From assembly GCF_027580225.2 (NCBI RefSeq), contig NC_073361.2:30615001-30679000 (forward strand): a stretch of DNA of 64,000 nt, read 5' to 3'. This document shows, in pieces, positions 22,147 to 34,946 of the stretch (the stretch's first letter is position 1; each line of letters opens with the position of its first letter). The notes beneath the pieces are model-generated. The model had not been told where the DNA came from. It did no database searches and saw only the letters and a list, made by a program, of their open reading frames with translations. The position numbers and the translations under genes are program-made. This stretch comes from Misgurnus anguillicaudatus (taxonomy: Eukaryota > Chordata > Actinopteri > Cypriniformes > Cobitidae).

Positions 22147-24216
22147 AGTGTGCTTGCAAAAAGCACACTTATTGTTCTTTATAAGTTTTCTTCTTCTTCT
22201 TCTTATTATTATTCCGCCATAATTTTTGGCCAGTTCCTGCGACCTGAACTTTAAAATGTTCAGGCAGTGCCGGTGTAAATTGCTTGAGGAGATGACGTCA
22301 CAGATCCATGTTGTTCTTCCACCATATTGGATTGAACAGAAAACCTAAAAAATGATTCACAGGTCACAAATTTTGTCTGAACTTCACGAAACTCGACGTA
22401 CATGATCCTTGGACCAAGCCTCACAAAAGTTGCTAGAAGGATTTTTGATTTTCGAAAGTGTTTGCCTGTCACAGCCAACAAAATCTGCGGCGTAGCCGCC
22501 AAAACAAGAAGTACTTCATATCTCAGGAACACTTTCGCATATTGAAACCAAACTTTGTACAACCCCAAAACAGAAAAAGTTGGGACACAGTAGAAATTGT
22601 GAGTAAAAAAGGAATGGAATAATTTACAAATCTCATAAACGTATATTTTATTCACAGTAGAATATAGATAACGTATCAAATGTTGAAAGTAAGATATTTT
22701 GAAATGTCATGCCAAATATTGGCTCATTTTGGATTTCATGAGAGCTACACATTCCAAAAAAAGTTGGGACAGGTAGCAATAAGAGGCCAGAAAAATGAAA
22801 TGTACATATAAGGAACAGCTGGAAGAGGGCCAATGTTTAGGAATAGGAATGTTGTCCTATTCTTGTCTAATACAGACTTCTAGTTGCTCAACTGTCTTAG
22901 GTCTTCTTTGTCGCATCTTTCTCTTTATGATGCACCAAATCTTTTCTATGGGTGACAGATCTGGACTGCAGGCTGGCCATTTCAGTACTCAGATCCTTCT
23001 TCTATGCAGTCTTGATGTTGTAATTGATGCAGTATGTGGTCTGGCACTGTCATGTTGGAAAATGCAAGGTCTTCCATTAAAGAGATGACGTCTGAATGGG
23101 ATCATATGTATCTAGAACTTGGATAAACCTTTCATCACTGATGGTGCCTTTCCAGATGTGTAAGCTGCCCATGCCAGACGTACTCATGCAACCCCAAACC
23201 ATCAGAGATGCAGGCTTCTGAACTGAGCGCTAATAACAACATGGGTTGTCATTGTCCTCTTTAGTCTGGATGAAATGGCATCCCAGTTTTTCAAAAAGAA
23301 CTTCAAATTTTGATTCGTTGGACCACAGAACAGTTTTCCACTTTGCCACAGTCCATTTTAAATGAGCGTTGCCCAGGGAAAACACCTGTGCTTCTGGATC
23401 ATGTTTAGATTTGGCTTCTTTTTTGACCTATAGAGTTTTAGTTGGCAACAGCGAATTACACGGTGGATTGTGTTCACTGACAATGTTTTCTGGAAGTATT
23501 CCTGAGTCCATGTTGTGATTTCCATTACAGTAGCATTCTTGTATGTGATGCAGTGCTGTCTAAGAGCCCGAAGATCACGGGCATCCGGTATGGTTTTCCG
23601 GTCTTGACCCTTACGCACAGAGATTGTTCCAGATTCTCTAAAACTTTCAATAGTATTATGCACTGTAGATGATGATAACTTCAAACTCTTTGCAATTTTT
23701 CTCTGAGAAACTCAGAAAACTATTTTTCGCTGCAGCATTGGGAGAATTGGTGATTCTCTGCCCATTTTGACCTCTGACAGACACTGCCACTCTGAGAGGC
23801 TCTTTTTATATCCAATCATGTTGCCAATTGTCCTAATAAGTTGCAAATTGGTCTTTCAACTGTTCCTTATATGTACATTTAAATTTTCTGGCCTCTTATT
23901 GCTACCTGTCCCAACTTTTTTTGGAATGTGTAGCTCTCATGAAATCCAAAATGAGCCAATATTTGGCATGACATTTCGGGATGTCTTGCTTTCAACATTT
24001 GATGTGTTGTCTGTGTTGTGCTGTGAATGAAATGTTGGTTTGTGAGATTTGTAAATTATTCCATTCCTTTTTTACTCACAATTTCTACTGTGTCCCAGCT
24101 TTTTCTGTTTTGGGGTTGTACATGAACTTGGGACTCCAATGTGCACAAGATTAAAAACTAAATCAGCGGCACCAGAGCAAGCACACTTTCGCAGTTCCTC
24201 CGGAAATGCATTTTCT
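22147..24216. mobile_element. GTGTGCTTGC-type repeat interrupted by a Tc1 element
   Basis: The outer repeat begins with the hairpin GTGTGCTTGCAAAAAGCACAC at 22149 and resumes after the Tc1 insertion at 24121. It ends around CAAGCACACTTTCGC and CATTTTCTAG (24180-24217). A (TTC)n run at 22189-22204 follows the first hairpin. Its class is not clear to me. Confidence 0.6.
22560..24118 (-). mobile_element. Decayed Tc1-like transposon
   Basis: The 1,559-base element begins CAACCCCAAAACAG and ends CTGTTTTGGGGTTG, with a TA duplication at 22558-22559 and 24119-24120. Terminal inverted repeats extend about 240 bases, including TTTGGAATGTGTAGCTCTCA near both inner edges. The transposase is on the - strand. 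A 108-codon open piece (23684-23358) shows Tc1 N-terminal helix-turn-helix features: STVHNTIESFRESG, then a second HTH with SVNTIHRVIR. The catalytic part (about 23350-22800) is broken by frameshifts and stops, so the element cannot make a full transposase. Confidence 0.92.
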
Positions 24217-24519
24217 AGTTCGTCATTATTTTACATTATTTAAAGAGGAGAATAATAAAATATGAACAAGTGGAAATGTAACAGAAATGAATTATAAAGT
24301 AGAAGTAGAGTATTTCTATAGTTTAATGTACACTGTCAGAAAATAAAGGTAAATTTACAAATGCACACAGATAACGGAAAATCATTGGCAATGTGAATGA
24401 ACCACAAATCAAATGATCCTGACAAATCCCGGATGCATTTTCCGTGTCCTTTCTGAAGTCTCTGTGTGAATACGGCTATAGAAATGTTATACCTTTTTGG
24501 GTACATTACTGTATCTTAA

Positions 24520-25247
24520 AGTTGGGGTGCATGATTTTTGAAAAAACTTTGGAAAAGGGGGTCGGGCTGTCTACCAAAACACACTTGTAGCCAATCAGCA
24601 GTAAGGGGCGTGTCTGCTAATCGACATCGTTGCCTGGGTTGCGTATGTGTGGGGCGGGTCTATCAAAAGAAGGTCCAGATTCTATTGGGGTAGCGGCGTG
24701 TTTTTAGGTGATTCATGCACCCTGCCTTTAAAGGTCCAGTTCTGTCTGTGTTTTTGAAGCTTTGATTGTGTTTACAGTGTGCAATATAACATGTGTTCAT
24801 GTTTCACGTGCAAAAAACGCGGTATTTTTCATACAATTTGCTTATCTGTTTAACGTTGTTTTCACTGTCCTAAAAACAGGCTGATGTCTTTCTTGTTCTA
24901 TGAAGTCCCTCCTTCAGAAATATGTAAGCAGTTCTGATTGTGTAGTTTGTTTAGTGTGTTGTGATTCGATAGCAGCTTAACTTGCCGTTAGCTTAGCTGG
25001 CGACTGATGTATTCCAGTGGGCGAAGTTTAGTCAAAAAACTGTTCAAGTGACATCAAAGCAGCAAGTAGAGGACTGTAGTCCAAACCGGCCGTTTCACTG
25101 TACGCTTTGAAAGGCGTATTGTGTTAAAGAAAATATATCGCCTGGCAACTTGGAGTTTTTTCATTTTACAGGTATTATTTATGCTATTATAGCAACATTA
25201 CACAATAAGTAGGGTTTAAAAAAATGGAATCAGGAAAAACTTGACCT
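24520..25247. mobile_element. Two abutting TTAA elements sharing one TTAA
   Basis: Element one, 24520-24727, is a second copy of the 1808-2044 family (shared CCAATCAGCA, GGGTTGCGTATGTGTGGGGC and AGGTCCAGATTCTATTGGG). Element two, 24732-25247, starts AGGTCCAGTTCTGTC and ends AAAAACTTGACCT. TTAA occurs at 24516-24519, 24728-24731 and 25248-25251, so the middle TTAA serves both. The surroundings (24480-24515 and 25252-25390) carry GGTACA-type words of another repeat. Confidence 0.85.
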
Positions 25248-25251
25248 TTAA

Positions 25252-27972
25252 GGATCTATTGTGTACTTTTAAGGGTACAGTTAAATGTTTTATACCCCTT
25301 AACATTTAACTGGTACAAAATGTGGTCCTTAAAGGTACACAATAGGTCTTTATAATATTGTACACCAAAAGGTATAACATTTTTATAAATTAGGGAAAAT
25401 GCATCCAGGATTTGTCTGGGATCGTTTGATTTTTGGTTTATTCACACAGCTAATGATGTTTTTGCCTCTTGTTAACACAGGGGGCTTTTCTTGAATGTTA
25501 CAGCAATGTTAGTAGGTCATCTTGACGGGAGCGTTCCCAAAACATTTAAAGGATGTGTTTGTGTTCACACAGAACCCAATTTTACGGGGGCCAAAGTGCT
25601 GTGTGAATGGGGTTACATGTGTTGTATACCCTTAAAGTTACAAAAATAAACCTTTGAGGGTACCACCCCCATGACAGAAAAGGTAAAGTTTTAAACAGTT
25701 TTTCATTTTTTATGACTTTAAAAAGTTTTTATTGATTACACTCTCAAACAGTGACTGCTCATCCAAGGGGCGCTTATTCAAAATAAGTGGTCGGAGGGTC
25801 ATGTGTTTTGCTCGTGTTTTCAAAAATATGTGTTTGTTACGTCAACCATGTGCATCACGTGTTTTGTCAAAATAAGTGCCTGCTGCAAACGCGTCAAAAC
25901 CGTTTATGATAAAAAAGACGCTCACGTTCACAAAGTACACGCAAGACACTCCCTTAACCGTAATCTCTGATTACGCATGAGATTATGCTAGTATCTGGCA
26001 ACCGCGAGCGTCTCTTTTATCATAAACACTTTAGACGCATTTGCAGCAGGCACTTATTTTGACAAGACGCGTGATGCACACAGGTTCACTCAACGTGGCG
26101 AACACATATTTTGAAATGACAAACCACACATATGACGGGCTACATACATGTTGTGACGAACTTCGCATCGCTCGCCCTCGGAAAAAGAAGTATTCAAAAT
26201 ATAAAAGCTTTCACTGGGGCAGTACCCTTTAAAAAGGCCCTAATATTTACCATTTAGGTACATATATGTATACATTTACTACCAATATGCACTTTTAAGG
26301 TACTAATTTGGGTCCCGCCCTAGTGACAGCTTTTGGGTCATTCTACAGAAAAGGTGGAATTCGGGTGATGGAAATCTGCTTAAATGAACTTCTTTCAAAA
26401 CACCCAAAACCTCTATAATAGCATTAATTAACTTGTCAAATCTATGAATCCGCAAAACAGAGAGCTTAATCTATGTTTAATTTTTAATACATTTTAATAA
26501 AGAATCTATGACGTTGTATCTTCAATACCTGACAAAATAAGAATATAATAATAGATAATGATTATGATAAAACTTATAAACTTAAAAATGTTTCCATCTT
26601 GTTTTGTTTGTATGCTTTTATGTTGGTCAGTTAGAGGAATAGTGCTAAGCAAGTACTCATTTGAGAAGATGGAAACACCAATGACGGTAACACTAATAAC
26701 AATTTACAGAAAAAACAAAAATGTTACCAAAATGGCTGCCATTAGCCATGTGTTATTTCATCAGAGATGTAACAATAACATACTTATTCAGTAAAATGTA
26801 TTTTTATGTAAAGATCTTAACACTCCCAGCTATAAAAAAAGAGTAACACTAATGACATCCAAAAAATCTTATCTCAAAATTCTTAGATATATCATGATAT
26901 TTCAGACAAATAAGGTAAGACATCTCAAAAACCTTTTGCCTTCCTCCACTGCACTTCTTCCATTGACCTCTTGCCCCAAGAAAAACTTCAAAGAGCTGAT
27001 GCATTGTTTCAAAATAAAAGTGCTTTAGGTAGGGTAACACCAATGACATAAATTTGGGGGACAAATATTTATTTGATATTATTCATATTAATAGTGTATT
27101 TTTTACCATTTCAGTGTTGTAGTAAATTCATACAGGGTTAAAGGTAAATGTAAATTAGATTTGTTTTATAAAAAGCATGGTTTTAAATAATAAGTACACA
27201 GTTCAACTTCCATGTATAAACAAAGGGACAGGGCAATTTTCAGGACTTTTCATTTTAAAAAAAAAGTTTAAAAAAAGGGAAAAAAGACAATTACATAAAT
27301 AAACTCTCTCATCATGTTAAGGTCAGTCTATAGTTATTAAATATATATCATTATGAGATTATTGGGTCAAATTAAATGATTAAGGGGTCTGCAAAAGCAA
27401 GGGACAAGCATTTCCACCTTTATTTTTTAAAATCTTTATTCCGCATTCTTGTCAAAGGAGTTTTGAACACATGACAAATGTCACCCTCGACCACAAAACC
27501 AATCATAAGGGTCAATTTTAGTAAATTTATAAATAATCTGAAAGTTGAATAATATGTTTGGTTAGAATCTGGAATCTGATGGTGGAAAAAGTTAAAAAAT
27601 ATTGTGAAAATCACCTTTAAAGTTGTCCAAATGAAGTCCTTAGCAACACACATTATGATTACGGAAGGAAATTTACAAAATATCTTCATGGGACATGATC
27701 TTTACTTAATATCTTAATGATTTTTGGTATTAAAAATTCATACCCGTGTGATTTATGACTGGTTTTGTGGTCCAGGGTCACAAATGTTTGTACATTTTAA
27801 ACTTTACCAGCTATTCTCTCTCTCTCTGTCTCTCTCTCTCTCTCTTGCTCTATTTGAAGCACCTGCTTGCTGTTTTCAGATGTTGATCTCTTAACACCTC
27901 TTCAGGAATGAACCACAATGATGGTGAAGAGGAATTAAAAAGGTAAAGAGCAGTTAAAACTAGACGAGAAAG
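25252..27972. other. Intergenic; GGTACA-type repeats, otherwise featureless
   Basis: Positions 25252-25390 and 25600-25690 contain inverted words such as TGTGTACTTTTAAGGGTAC and GGTACACAATAGGTC, and 26200-26340 has related GGTAC words. Near 27500-27780 the sequence resembles, in inverse orientation, 61970-62190 (GATTCCAGAT, GGTTTTGTGGTCCA), so it is another dispersed repeat. A CT-rich simple repeat lies at 27814-27846. No gene is supported. Confidence 0.5.
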
Positions 27973-28167
27973 TGCACTATTAAAAAAAATGTAACCTTAT
28001 TTTATATCTTATTTTAAATCATATATTTTTTGTTACTTTAACTTAAAAAATGAAATCAAACTATTTCAGCTTGTTTTTATAAGTTATGTCAACTAATTGC
28101 AGGTCAAAACTTAAAATAGTAGGTTGAATTGACTTGCAAAACCAAGTCGTTTGAATTTTTTACAGTG
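27973..28167. mobile_element. ACAGTG-ended palindromic MITE (diverged)
   Basis: The right end TTTTTTACAGTG and the CAAGTCAATTCAACCTACTATTTTAAG-like inner sequence place this with the TA-bounded MITEs at 7890-8145, 49328-49584 and 62208-62831. The left end is degraded. Confidence 0.6.
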
Positions 28168-28799
28168 TGCATGACAGTTTGAGACTAAAAGTGAGTGAAT
28201 GCGATATACAGATAAGAAATAAGAGTTTACATGAAGCATAGAGTCAAATAAATTGATGTGAGAGAGAGAGAGATGTGGTGAATAGGGGGGTGTTTGGGTG
28301 TTGGAGAGGTTTTCCCACACTCGTCTGTTGTGAGTATACGCTACTATAATCCCGTCATGATTAGAAGGGAATTCGGACAGCCTTCACACAAAGAAAAGGC
28401 ATTTCTCTCTTACACGCACACACATGCATACACGCATACAGCTCTAAACACACATGAACAAACCGTTTACGCTCTCACAGACCTGACAGATTCGGCCTTT
28501 GGGTGTAAATATTTCCTTCTGTACGACAGCAGATCTTGGCTCAGTTCCCTGTCTTTTTTTCACACACAGAGTTCTCACCGTCTGTTTCCATGTGTTCGCA
28601 CATTTTCTTCATTATAACAGGAGTTTAACAGCAGAAGTGATTGGACCTCAGGGAAACACCCGTAACTCAGATCTGTCCGTCTAACTGATGTATTTCACAT
28701 GCTGTTGCCCAACAGAACATACAGTATTGCTGTTTTCAGACCCGATGGCATTATAGTGTTCCACTACTGTATATTAGAGACGGTAAAAAAGGATTTTAC

Positions 28800-30430
28800 T
28801 AGAGTCTAAGCCTCTAAAGTGCAATTTATAGTCGTGTGCTGTATGCTATGCGTAGCCTGACGCGCACCTCGCCAAAAATGTAACAACGTGTCTGTTTTAT
28901 GTGGACCGCAAGCGCTGTGATTGGTCCACTAGAAAAAAAATCTGCATTGCATTTCTTTATAGGAATTTCCGCTTGCAACGGTAAGAACAAAGATGGACCA
29001 AGCTGAGGAGTGAAGCTATAAGCAAAATCGCAAAAATTATCGGAGACTATTTGTAAACGATCATGAACGTGATTTTGCCTAGCGTCTATGTGAACTACAG
29101 CGCTGTGTAGTAAATGCAGCTCCATCTGAAAGAATGCAGGTGATGGCGATTAATTACTAATAACGAAACTGGCATCACTTATGAGATACGCATGAGAATC
29201 GCAGGCAATTTTTTTTAGCACAGCCCTAGTATATATGAAGTTCGGCGCATAGCCTACGGTTTCGAGGCTACGCCGTAGGACCTACGCACAACTATAAGCG
29301 GCCTTTATACTTCTGCATCAACTGTATGGTGTAGCGTGATGTGCACCTCCCCAAAATGTAACAGTGTGTCAGTGGTATGTGGACCGCAAGCACTGTGATT
29401 GGTCCACTAGAACCCCTTCTTTCGCGTAAAAAAATATTGCATTTCATTTCTTCATAAGCATTTCGGCTTACGACAGTAAAAACAAAGATTTGCTGAGTTG
29501 AGATGTGATATTTAACTCAAACTGCAACAATATTCGCTGTCTATTAGCTGCTTTTTCATTTGTGGGTTTACTGGGCAAGATGCTTCTTCTTCGGCTGTTC
29601 CTCTGCTATCGTGGGTTACATGTGTGGGTACTGCCTACTAGTGGTCTGCGTGTGTAATTGCATGTTGACGCGAATAATGATGCAGAAGTATGAATGAAAA
29701 CCAACGCGTAGCCTACAGCGTCGTGGCTATGGCGTAGGCCCTACGCAGAAGTATAATGAGCACTTTAATCTGTTTTGATAGCACACATACAAACACAGAT
29801 TTGTTTCACTATATATCTGTAAAATCCAGGTTTCATAAGTCTCATAATCTAATGATAAGATTTGGAGCATCAAATTTTGATTTCACATTTGACATCTTAA
29901 GGGCTCGTTATAGTCGTGCGTAGGTCCTACGGCGTAGCCACGACGGCGTAGGTTCTGCGTCGGTTTTCATTTATACTTTTGCGTTGTCCTCCGCGTCGAC
30001 GTGCAAACACACGCGCAGACCGCTAGTAGGCAGTAATCACACGTGTAACCACAGTAGCAGCAGAAGAAGTCACAGAAGAAGAAGCTATGCAAGTTAACCC
30101 ACAAACGAAGAAGAAACAGCAATATGTATAATTTGAGAAGACCAGCAATGATGAAAGTAAATAAAGAGTGACCTTTGTTGCAGTCTGAGTTAAATCACTC
30201 CTCAACTTGGCTCATCTTTGTTTTCACCGTCACAAACAGAAATACCTATGACGCAGTTTTTTTACCTGACGGGAGGGGTTCTGGTGGACCAATCACAGTG
30301 CTTGCGGTCCGCATAGATCTGACGTGCTGTTAAAAATTTTGTGAGGTGCGCGTCAGGCTACGCAGAGCTACGCACAGGCTACGGATAGCCTACGCCGTAG
30401 ACCTACGCACGACTATAAATCGCCCTTTAC
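28800..30430. mobile_element. Three GCGTAGG-type foldback elements in a row
   Basis: Copies at roughly 28825-29302, 29303-29765 and 29899-30428 share: inverted GTAGGTCCTACG and CTACGCCGTAG ends, a GTGGACCGCAAGC(A/G)CTGTGATTGGTC block and the TATAGTCGTGCGTAG start. They are in alternating completeness and orientation. The sequence is CpG-rich compared with its neighbours. No ORF of consequence is present. Confidence 0.75.
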
Positions 30431-30440
30431 TTAGTCTTAT

Positions 30441-30880
30441 GCTGCGTTCACACCAGCCGCAGTAGAGGCATCAAGCACTAGTGATATCAATGTAAAGATG
30501 CGTTGACGTGCGTGTGGAGGTCTCGCGGCGCAAATGAGGCGTTTAGCGCGATGCAGTACACCCAATTCCGCCTCATTCGTACGTGTATTTTGCACGAATG
30601 GCGTGAATTGAACACTGCCGCGGGAAAAATCAGAACTTTGGCAGAAAAACACGCCGCGTTAACCAATCAGGATCTTGCTATAGTAATGATGTAATTACAG
30701 GAAGCGAGCGAAGTCACAGAAGCCCCTCCCACGACGCAAATTTCCATGTGAATATCTCGATGACTAGAATTTAATGTGTGGCTTTCACGCGTGAATGAAG
30801 CGAGTACACTCAAAATGTTCAAGCATCCAACTACGTGCGGTAGACGCGAATTTGATGCCTCAAATGCGTCTGGTGTTAAA
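30441..30880. mobile_element. GCTGCGTTCACACC-type MITE
   Basis: It starts GCTGCGTTCACACCAGCCGC. An inner block runs GGTCTCGCGGCGCAAATGAG, and the end GCGTCTGGTGTTAAAG is an inverse of the start. Another copy lies at 33131-33540 and a half copy at 33654-33702. Confidence 0.7.
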
Positions 30881-32470
30881 GATATGAATTTTTCACAGAA
30901 TTTTCTTTATGTTGGATGATCTTATGTAAAAAAAAGTAAATCAAAATAAAATGACTTTAGCTGGGTTTTCAAAGACAGGATATATATTTTTTGGATATTT
31001 TCATTGTTACATTCAAGAAATTATAATATTTAATCCCCTAAACTTAACCTTCACACATACCTGCTTATACTGGTTCAGCAGCAACAACTTTCGTAGACCA
31101 AACTTAACTTTTGGTAGACTTGCGCAAAAAAATCGATAACCACAGTCTCTTTAGTATAGATTATTTCTGATAACAAACAAAATGAATAAGTAAATTACCT
31201 TTGTTCAAATCATAGCTAAAGCGTATCAACTCTTACACTGAGCTAACATTATTGTGTAAAAACTTCAGATCCTTGAATTTTCTGCCAAGTGCCAAGCCTC
31301 ACTTCACACAGTGTTGATTCATTCCCGCAATCTCCCCTCGTCCTTAGAAAACTGAAAAATTTTTATAATACGGTATTTGTTCCAGAGGTCACTTTAGTCG
31401 CTAGCCAGACCGATACACAAGCACAGACCGGAAGTTAACTTCAGGCCAAATGTGTAACCGTGATAATGCACCTGCATCCGATGAAACCGTCTATATTACT
31501 AGATTTAACGTGAAGCAAGTTTTATTTTGTTATAAGTAAGAGTGTATGATTTATTACTAGCTTATGATTTTAGTGAGGAACACCTGTAACGTTTTCACGA
31601 GCTGAGCTTTGACATGTTTTACTATATTCATACAGGTATAACCAAACAAAACATGTTAACACACACTTTTCCCATGAGATCATTCATCTCTTCTGATCGA
31701 CAGCTAACGTAGTTTGCACTTTAAGTAATAACTGTTATTTTATACCAAGCAGTAATAAGTACAACCGGTCATTAAATTGGTGTATTATTACTGTGGAGCA
31801 GAGACAAGTGATTCTATTATTACTTTTGTAAGCAATCAAGCTCACAGCTTTTGGATGAATTTTTTTTTCAAATAAGTTCTCTGATTTATATTTAAAAAAA
31901 GTCCTAAGCCACGTCTAGAGACAAAAATATATAGAGACCATTTTTCTGTCAGCCACTCATTAAGCTCAAATGACTAAGAGAATAGAAGAATCTATGAGAT
32001 AATTATGTTAAAGTTAATCTAAAAAGGTCCGACACCAGATTCAAAATTGTGTCTATTAATAAACTATAAGTGTTTCTTTTATTTATCTTTTTTGAAATTG
32101 CAAATTGTATGAGAAGTGATAGTTAGGTTTGGTTTGGCGGGAAATCAGAAAGAGCGCCCGCCCCAAACTGAGGAGTCTTGTACCACACACCCACACACTT
32201 GGGTTTCCCTCCGCATTTTAATGGGATTAGGGCCATCTGCAGACCCTTAAAGAACAAAAGTATGTGATCCTGGAGAACTTGTGCTCTCTGATGGGATTTA
32301 AAGTGTTAAGAGTTATACATGTGTAAGTCTAAACCAAAATCATGACCTTTCCTAGATGTAAAAGTTGTCATTAAAAGATCAAACTTCATGTAAACAATGC
32401 ATTATGAGTATCTCAACTGAGTTAAAACTAAATATTTAAAAATCTGAATAATTGGCTTATGCTTTAGCTA
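30881..32470. other. Intergenic, no gene recognised
   Basis: The sequence is AT-rich. A GC-richer stretch at 31320-31480 (GCTAGCCAGACCGATACAC) may be another decayed repeat, and a unique block at 32120-32260 has GGGTTTCCCTCCGC. I cannot support any coding region. Confidence 0.5.
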
Positions 32471-34065
32471 TGCATTTTATCCAGACTGATCTCATGAAAA
32501 GTTGTGTTATAGTCATGCAAAATTTAATCAATTTATTTGTGTCCATGGCACAAAATTCAGCTTTTTTCATGCCTTGAGCACAAATGTCTTTTTCTAAAAA
32601 TTGTTTTTCATGTCCGTGGCACGACTTTCTTTTTCGTGGCATTTTATGTATTGTTTTCTTACCATTGTCGCTTGGGGTTGGGGTTAGAATCCCTTTCTGT
32701 TACATGTTTAGACATCTTAACCCAAACCCCAACTCCAGGCGAGAATAGTTTTAAAAGCAAAAGAAAAACATGTAGAAACCAATACATAAAAGTACATCCG
32801 AACCCAAACCCCAAATTTAACCCCAACCTCAAGCGACAATGATTTAAAAATAGGGGAAAAATTAGAAAACAATACAGAAAATGACACAAAAAAGAAAGTC
32901 GTGCAACAGACAAAAAATATTTATCGAAATTCACACGACAAAGACATTCATGCTCAAGGCACGAAAAAAAGCTGAATTTCATGACATGGACATTTCTGAA
33001 AGGTAAGTTTGTGTTTTTCAGTATGGACCTGCAAAATGTAACTGTAACGTCAATAGCAGAACTTCAGCCTAAATAGCATTAACTAGCATATAGCGCTAAC
33101 TCAGCAGTTACAACTTTGTTTTTAGCATTGTTATGCTGCGTTCACACCAGCCGCGGTAGAGGTGTCAAGCGCGAGTGATTTCAATGTTAAGTCAATGTGA
33201 AGACGCGCCGTTGACGCTCGTCTGGAGGTCTCACGACGTGAATGACGCGTTTAGTGCGACGCGGTAGACCCGATTCCACGTCATTCGCGCGTAGTTCGAC
33301 TGCCGCGAATTAAGCGTTGCTGCGGCGAGTTGAAAAATTTGCGGGAAAACGTGACATTAACCAATTAGGAGCTTAATCTAGTAGTGACGTGATGACACAA
33401 AGCGAGCGAAGTCGCCAAAGCTCCTCCCATGATGCGAATTTCCGCGTGAATGTCTCGATGACTAGAATTTCATGCACAAATGAAGCAGTAGACGCGATTT
33501 TGACGCCTCAAACGTGGCTGGTGTGAACCCACCGTAACAACATTGTCATTAACTTAATTTGTGATTTAATGTTGGTGGTGTACATCTGGACTGTAACGTC
33601 ACAGTTGGTGTTATGTTGAGATTGGTCTGTTTTCACATTGACTTAATATTGAAATCACTCGCGCTTGACACCTCTACCGCGGCTGGTGTGAACGCAGCAT
33701 AACAATGCTAAAAACAAAGTTGTGACTGCTGAGTTAGCGCTATATGCTAGTTAATGCTATGTAGGCTGAAGTTCTACTATTGACGTTACAGTTACGTTTT
33801 GCAGGTCCATACTGAAAAACATAAACTTACCTCTCAGAAATGTCCATGTCACGTAATTCAGCTTTTTTCGTGCCTTGAGCATGAATGTCTTTGTCGTGTG
33901 AATTTCTATAAATATTTTTTGTCTGTTGCACGACTTTCTTTTTTGTGTCATTTTCTGTATTGTTTTCTCATTTTTCCCCTATTTTTAAATCATTGTCGCT
34001 TGGGGTTGGGGTTAAATTTGGGGTTGGGGTTTGGATGTACTTTAATGTATTGTTTACATGAAGTT
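32470..34065. repeat. Large inverted duplication built around foldback elements
   Basis: The left arm, about 32790-33198, and right arm, about 33635-34045, are inverse copies that I judge about 95% identical over roughly 410 bases. They are separated by about 435 bases. The outer part of each arm is a foldback element whose other copies are at 32470-32790 and 55195-55745 (GTCGTGCAACAGAC, AAAGACATTCATGCTCAAGG). The inner part is unique-looking sequence (AACTAGCATATAGCGCTAAC) plus one end of a GCTGCGTTCACACC element. The spacer holds the rest of that element. Confidence 0.8.
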
Positions 34066-34314
34066 TTGATCTTTACATAAGAAGGATGAAACAAACGTGT
34101 TTGAGGCTCATTACCATGTACTGAACTCTTATTATTCATCTATACCAATGTAAATACAGTTTTCCATTCTATGGCACCTTTAAGTTCTATGAATAGTACT
34201 ATTTCTAACAGAAATAGGGTGAAATGAGTGTTTGGGTTAAATGAAGACTCTTGTCCTTTGATAAATGGACGTGTTTGTGGATATAAATGGACTATAACAA
34301 TGTTGTGTATCCAG

Positions 34315-34512
34315 GTCAAAGCTCCGGGCGAAACTCCTTTCCTGTTCTATCTCTGGAACGTCTGGAAGGTCAAATCCAAAAACGCAGACACCCAAACTGT
34401 ACACCTGAAATACAAACACACACCCTGGATAGCTCACCAACACCCTTCCTCACTTTCCTGTTGTTCACCTTATAACTACATTCTATGGTTTTAACTGAGC
34501 AATGATAATAAA
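34315..34512 (+). other. Possible terminal exon of an unknown + strand transcript
   Basis: A good acceptor (TGTGTATCCAG) precedes 34315. Two frames stay open across the segment, one to TAA at 34473-34475 (contains LSLERLEGQIQKRR) and one to TAA at 34492-34494 (contains FLFYLWNVWKVK). AATAAA follows at 34507-34512. The segment is not repetitive. It could be an alternative last exon of ccdc78, 16.6 kb downstream, or part of another gene; I recognise neither translation. Coding status is unproven. Confidence 0.25.
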
Positions 34513-34946
34513 GTGAAATATACACCTATACGACTGCAACAGAGCTTTTAATACCAACAAACATCATTTGGTGTCTTTTCCTTCTTTGGCAATGTATAGA
34601 CGATCACAATGTTTTGCTGAACACAAAAGAAGATATTTTGAAGAATGTTTGTAAACAAACAGATCAGAGGCACCATTGACTTCCATAGTATTGTGTTTTT
34701 TTTCTACTATGGAAGTCAATGGTGCCACAGATCTGCTGTGTTACAAACATTCATTTGTGTTTATCAGAACAAAAACATTTTTACAGGTTTGGATCAACTT
34801 AAGGGTAAGTAAATGACAAATTTACTTTATCCATTTAATGCAGGCATTACGGAAAAGTCACATGAATTTCACATGTGATCATCAATAAAATTAATGTTGT
34901 TTACACGTGAAAACATGTCAAATTCACCAATAGTAGTTGTGTTTCC

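Noticed and set aside
22260..22679. 139-codon - strand ORF
   Set aside because: It crosses the boundary between the outer repeat and the Tc1 left terminal repeat, so it is an accidental frame.
23767..24030. 87-codon + strand ORF inside the Tc1 element
   Set aside because: It is antisense translation of the transposon's right terminal region; the transposase is on the other strand.
22147..24217. Outer repeat as a Helitron (hairpin and CTAG near the 3' end)
   Set aside because: The hairpin is not placed 10-12 bases before a CTRR end, and no 5' TC between A and T could be established.
28294..28617. 107-codon + strand ORF
   Set aside because: It runs through CA-rich low-complexity sequence and lacks splice context or recognisable protein features.
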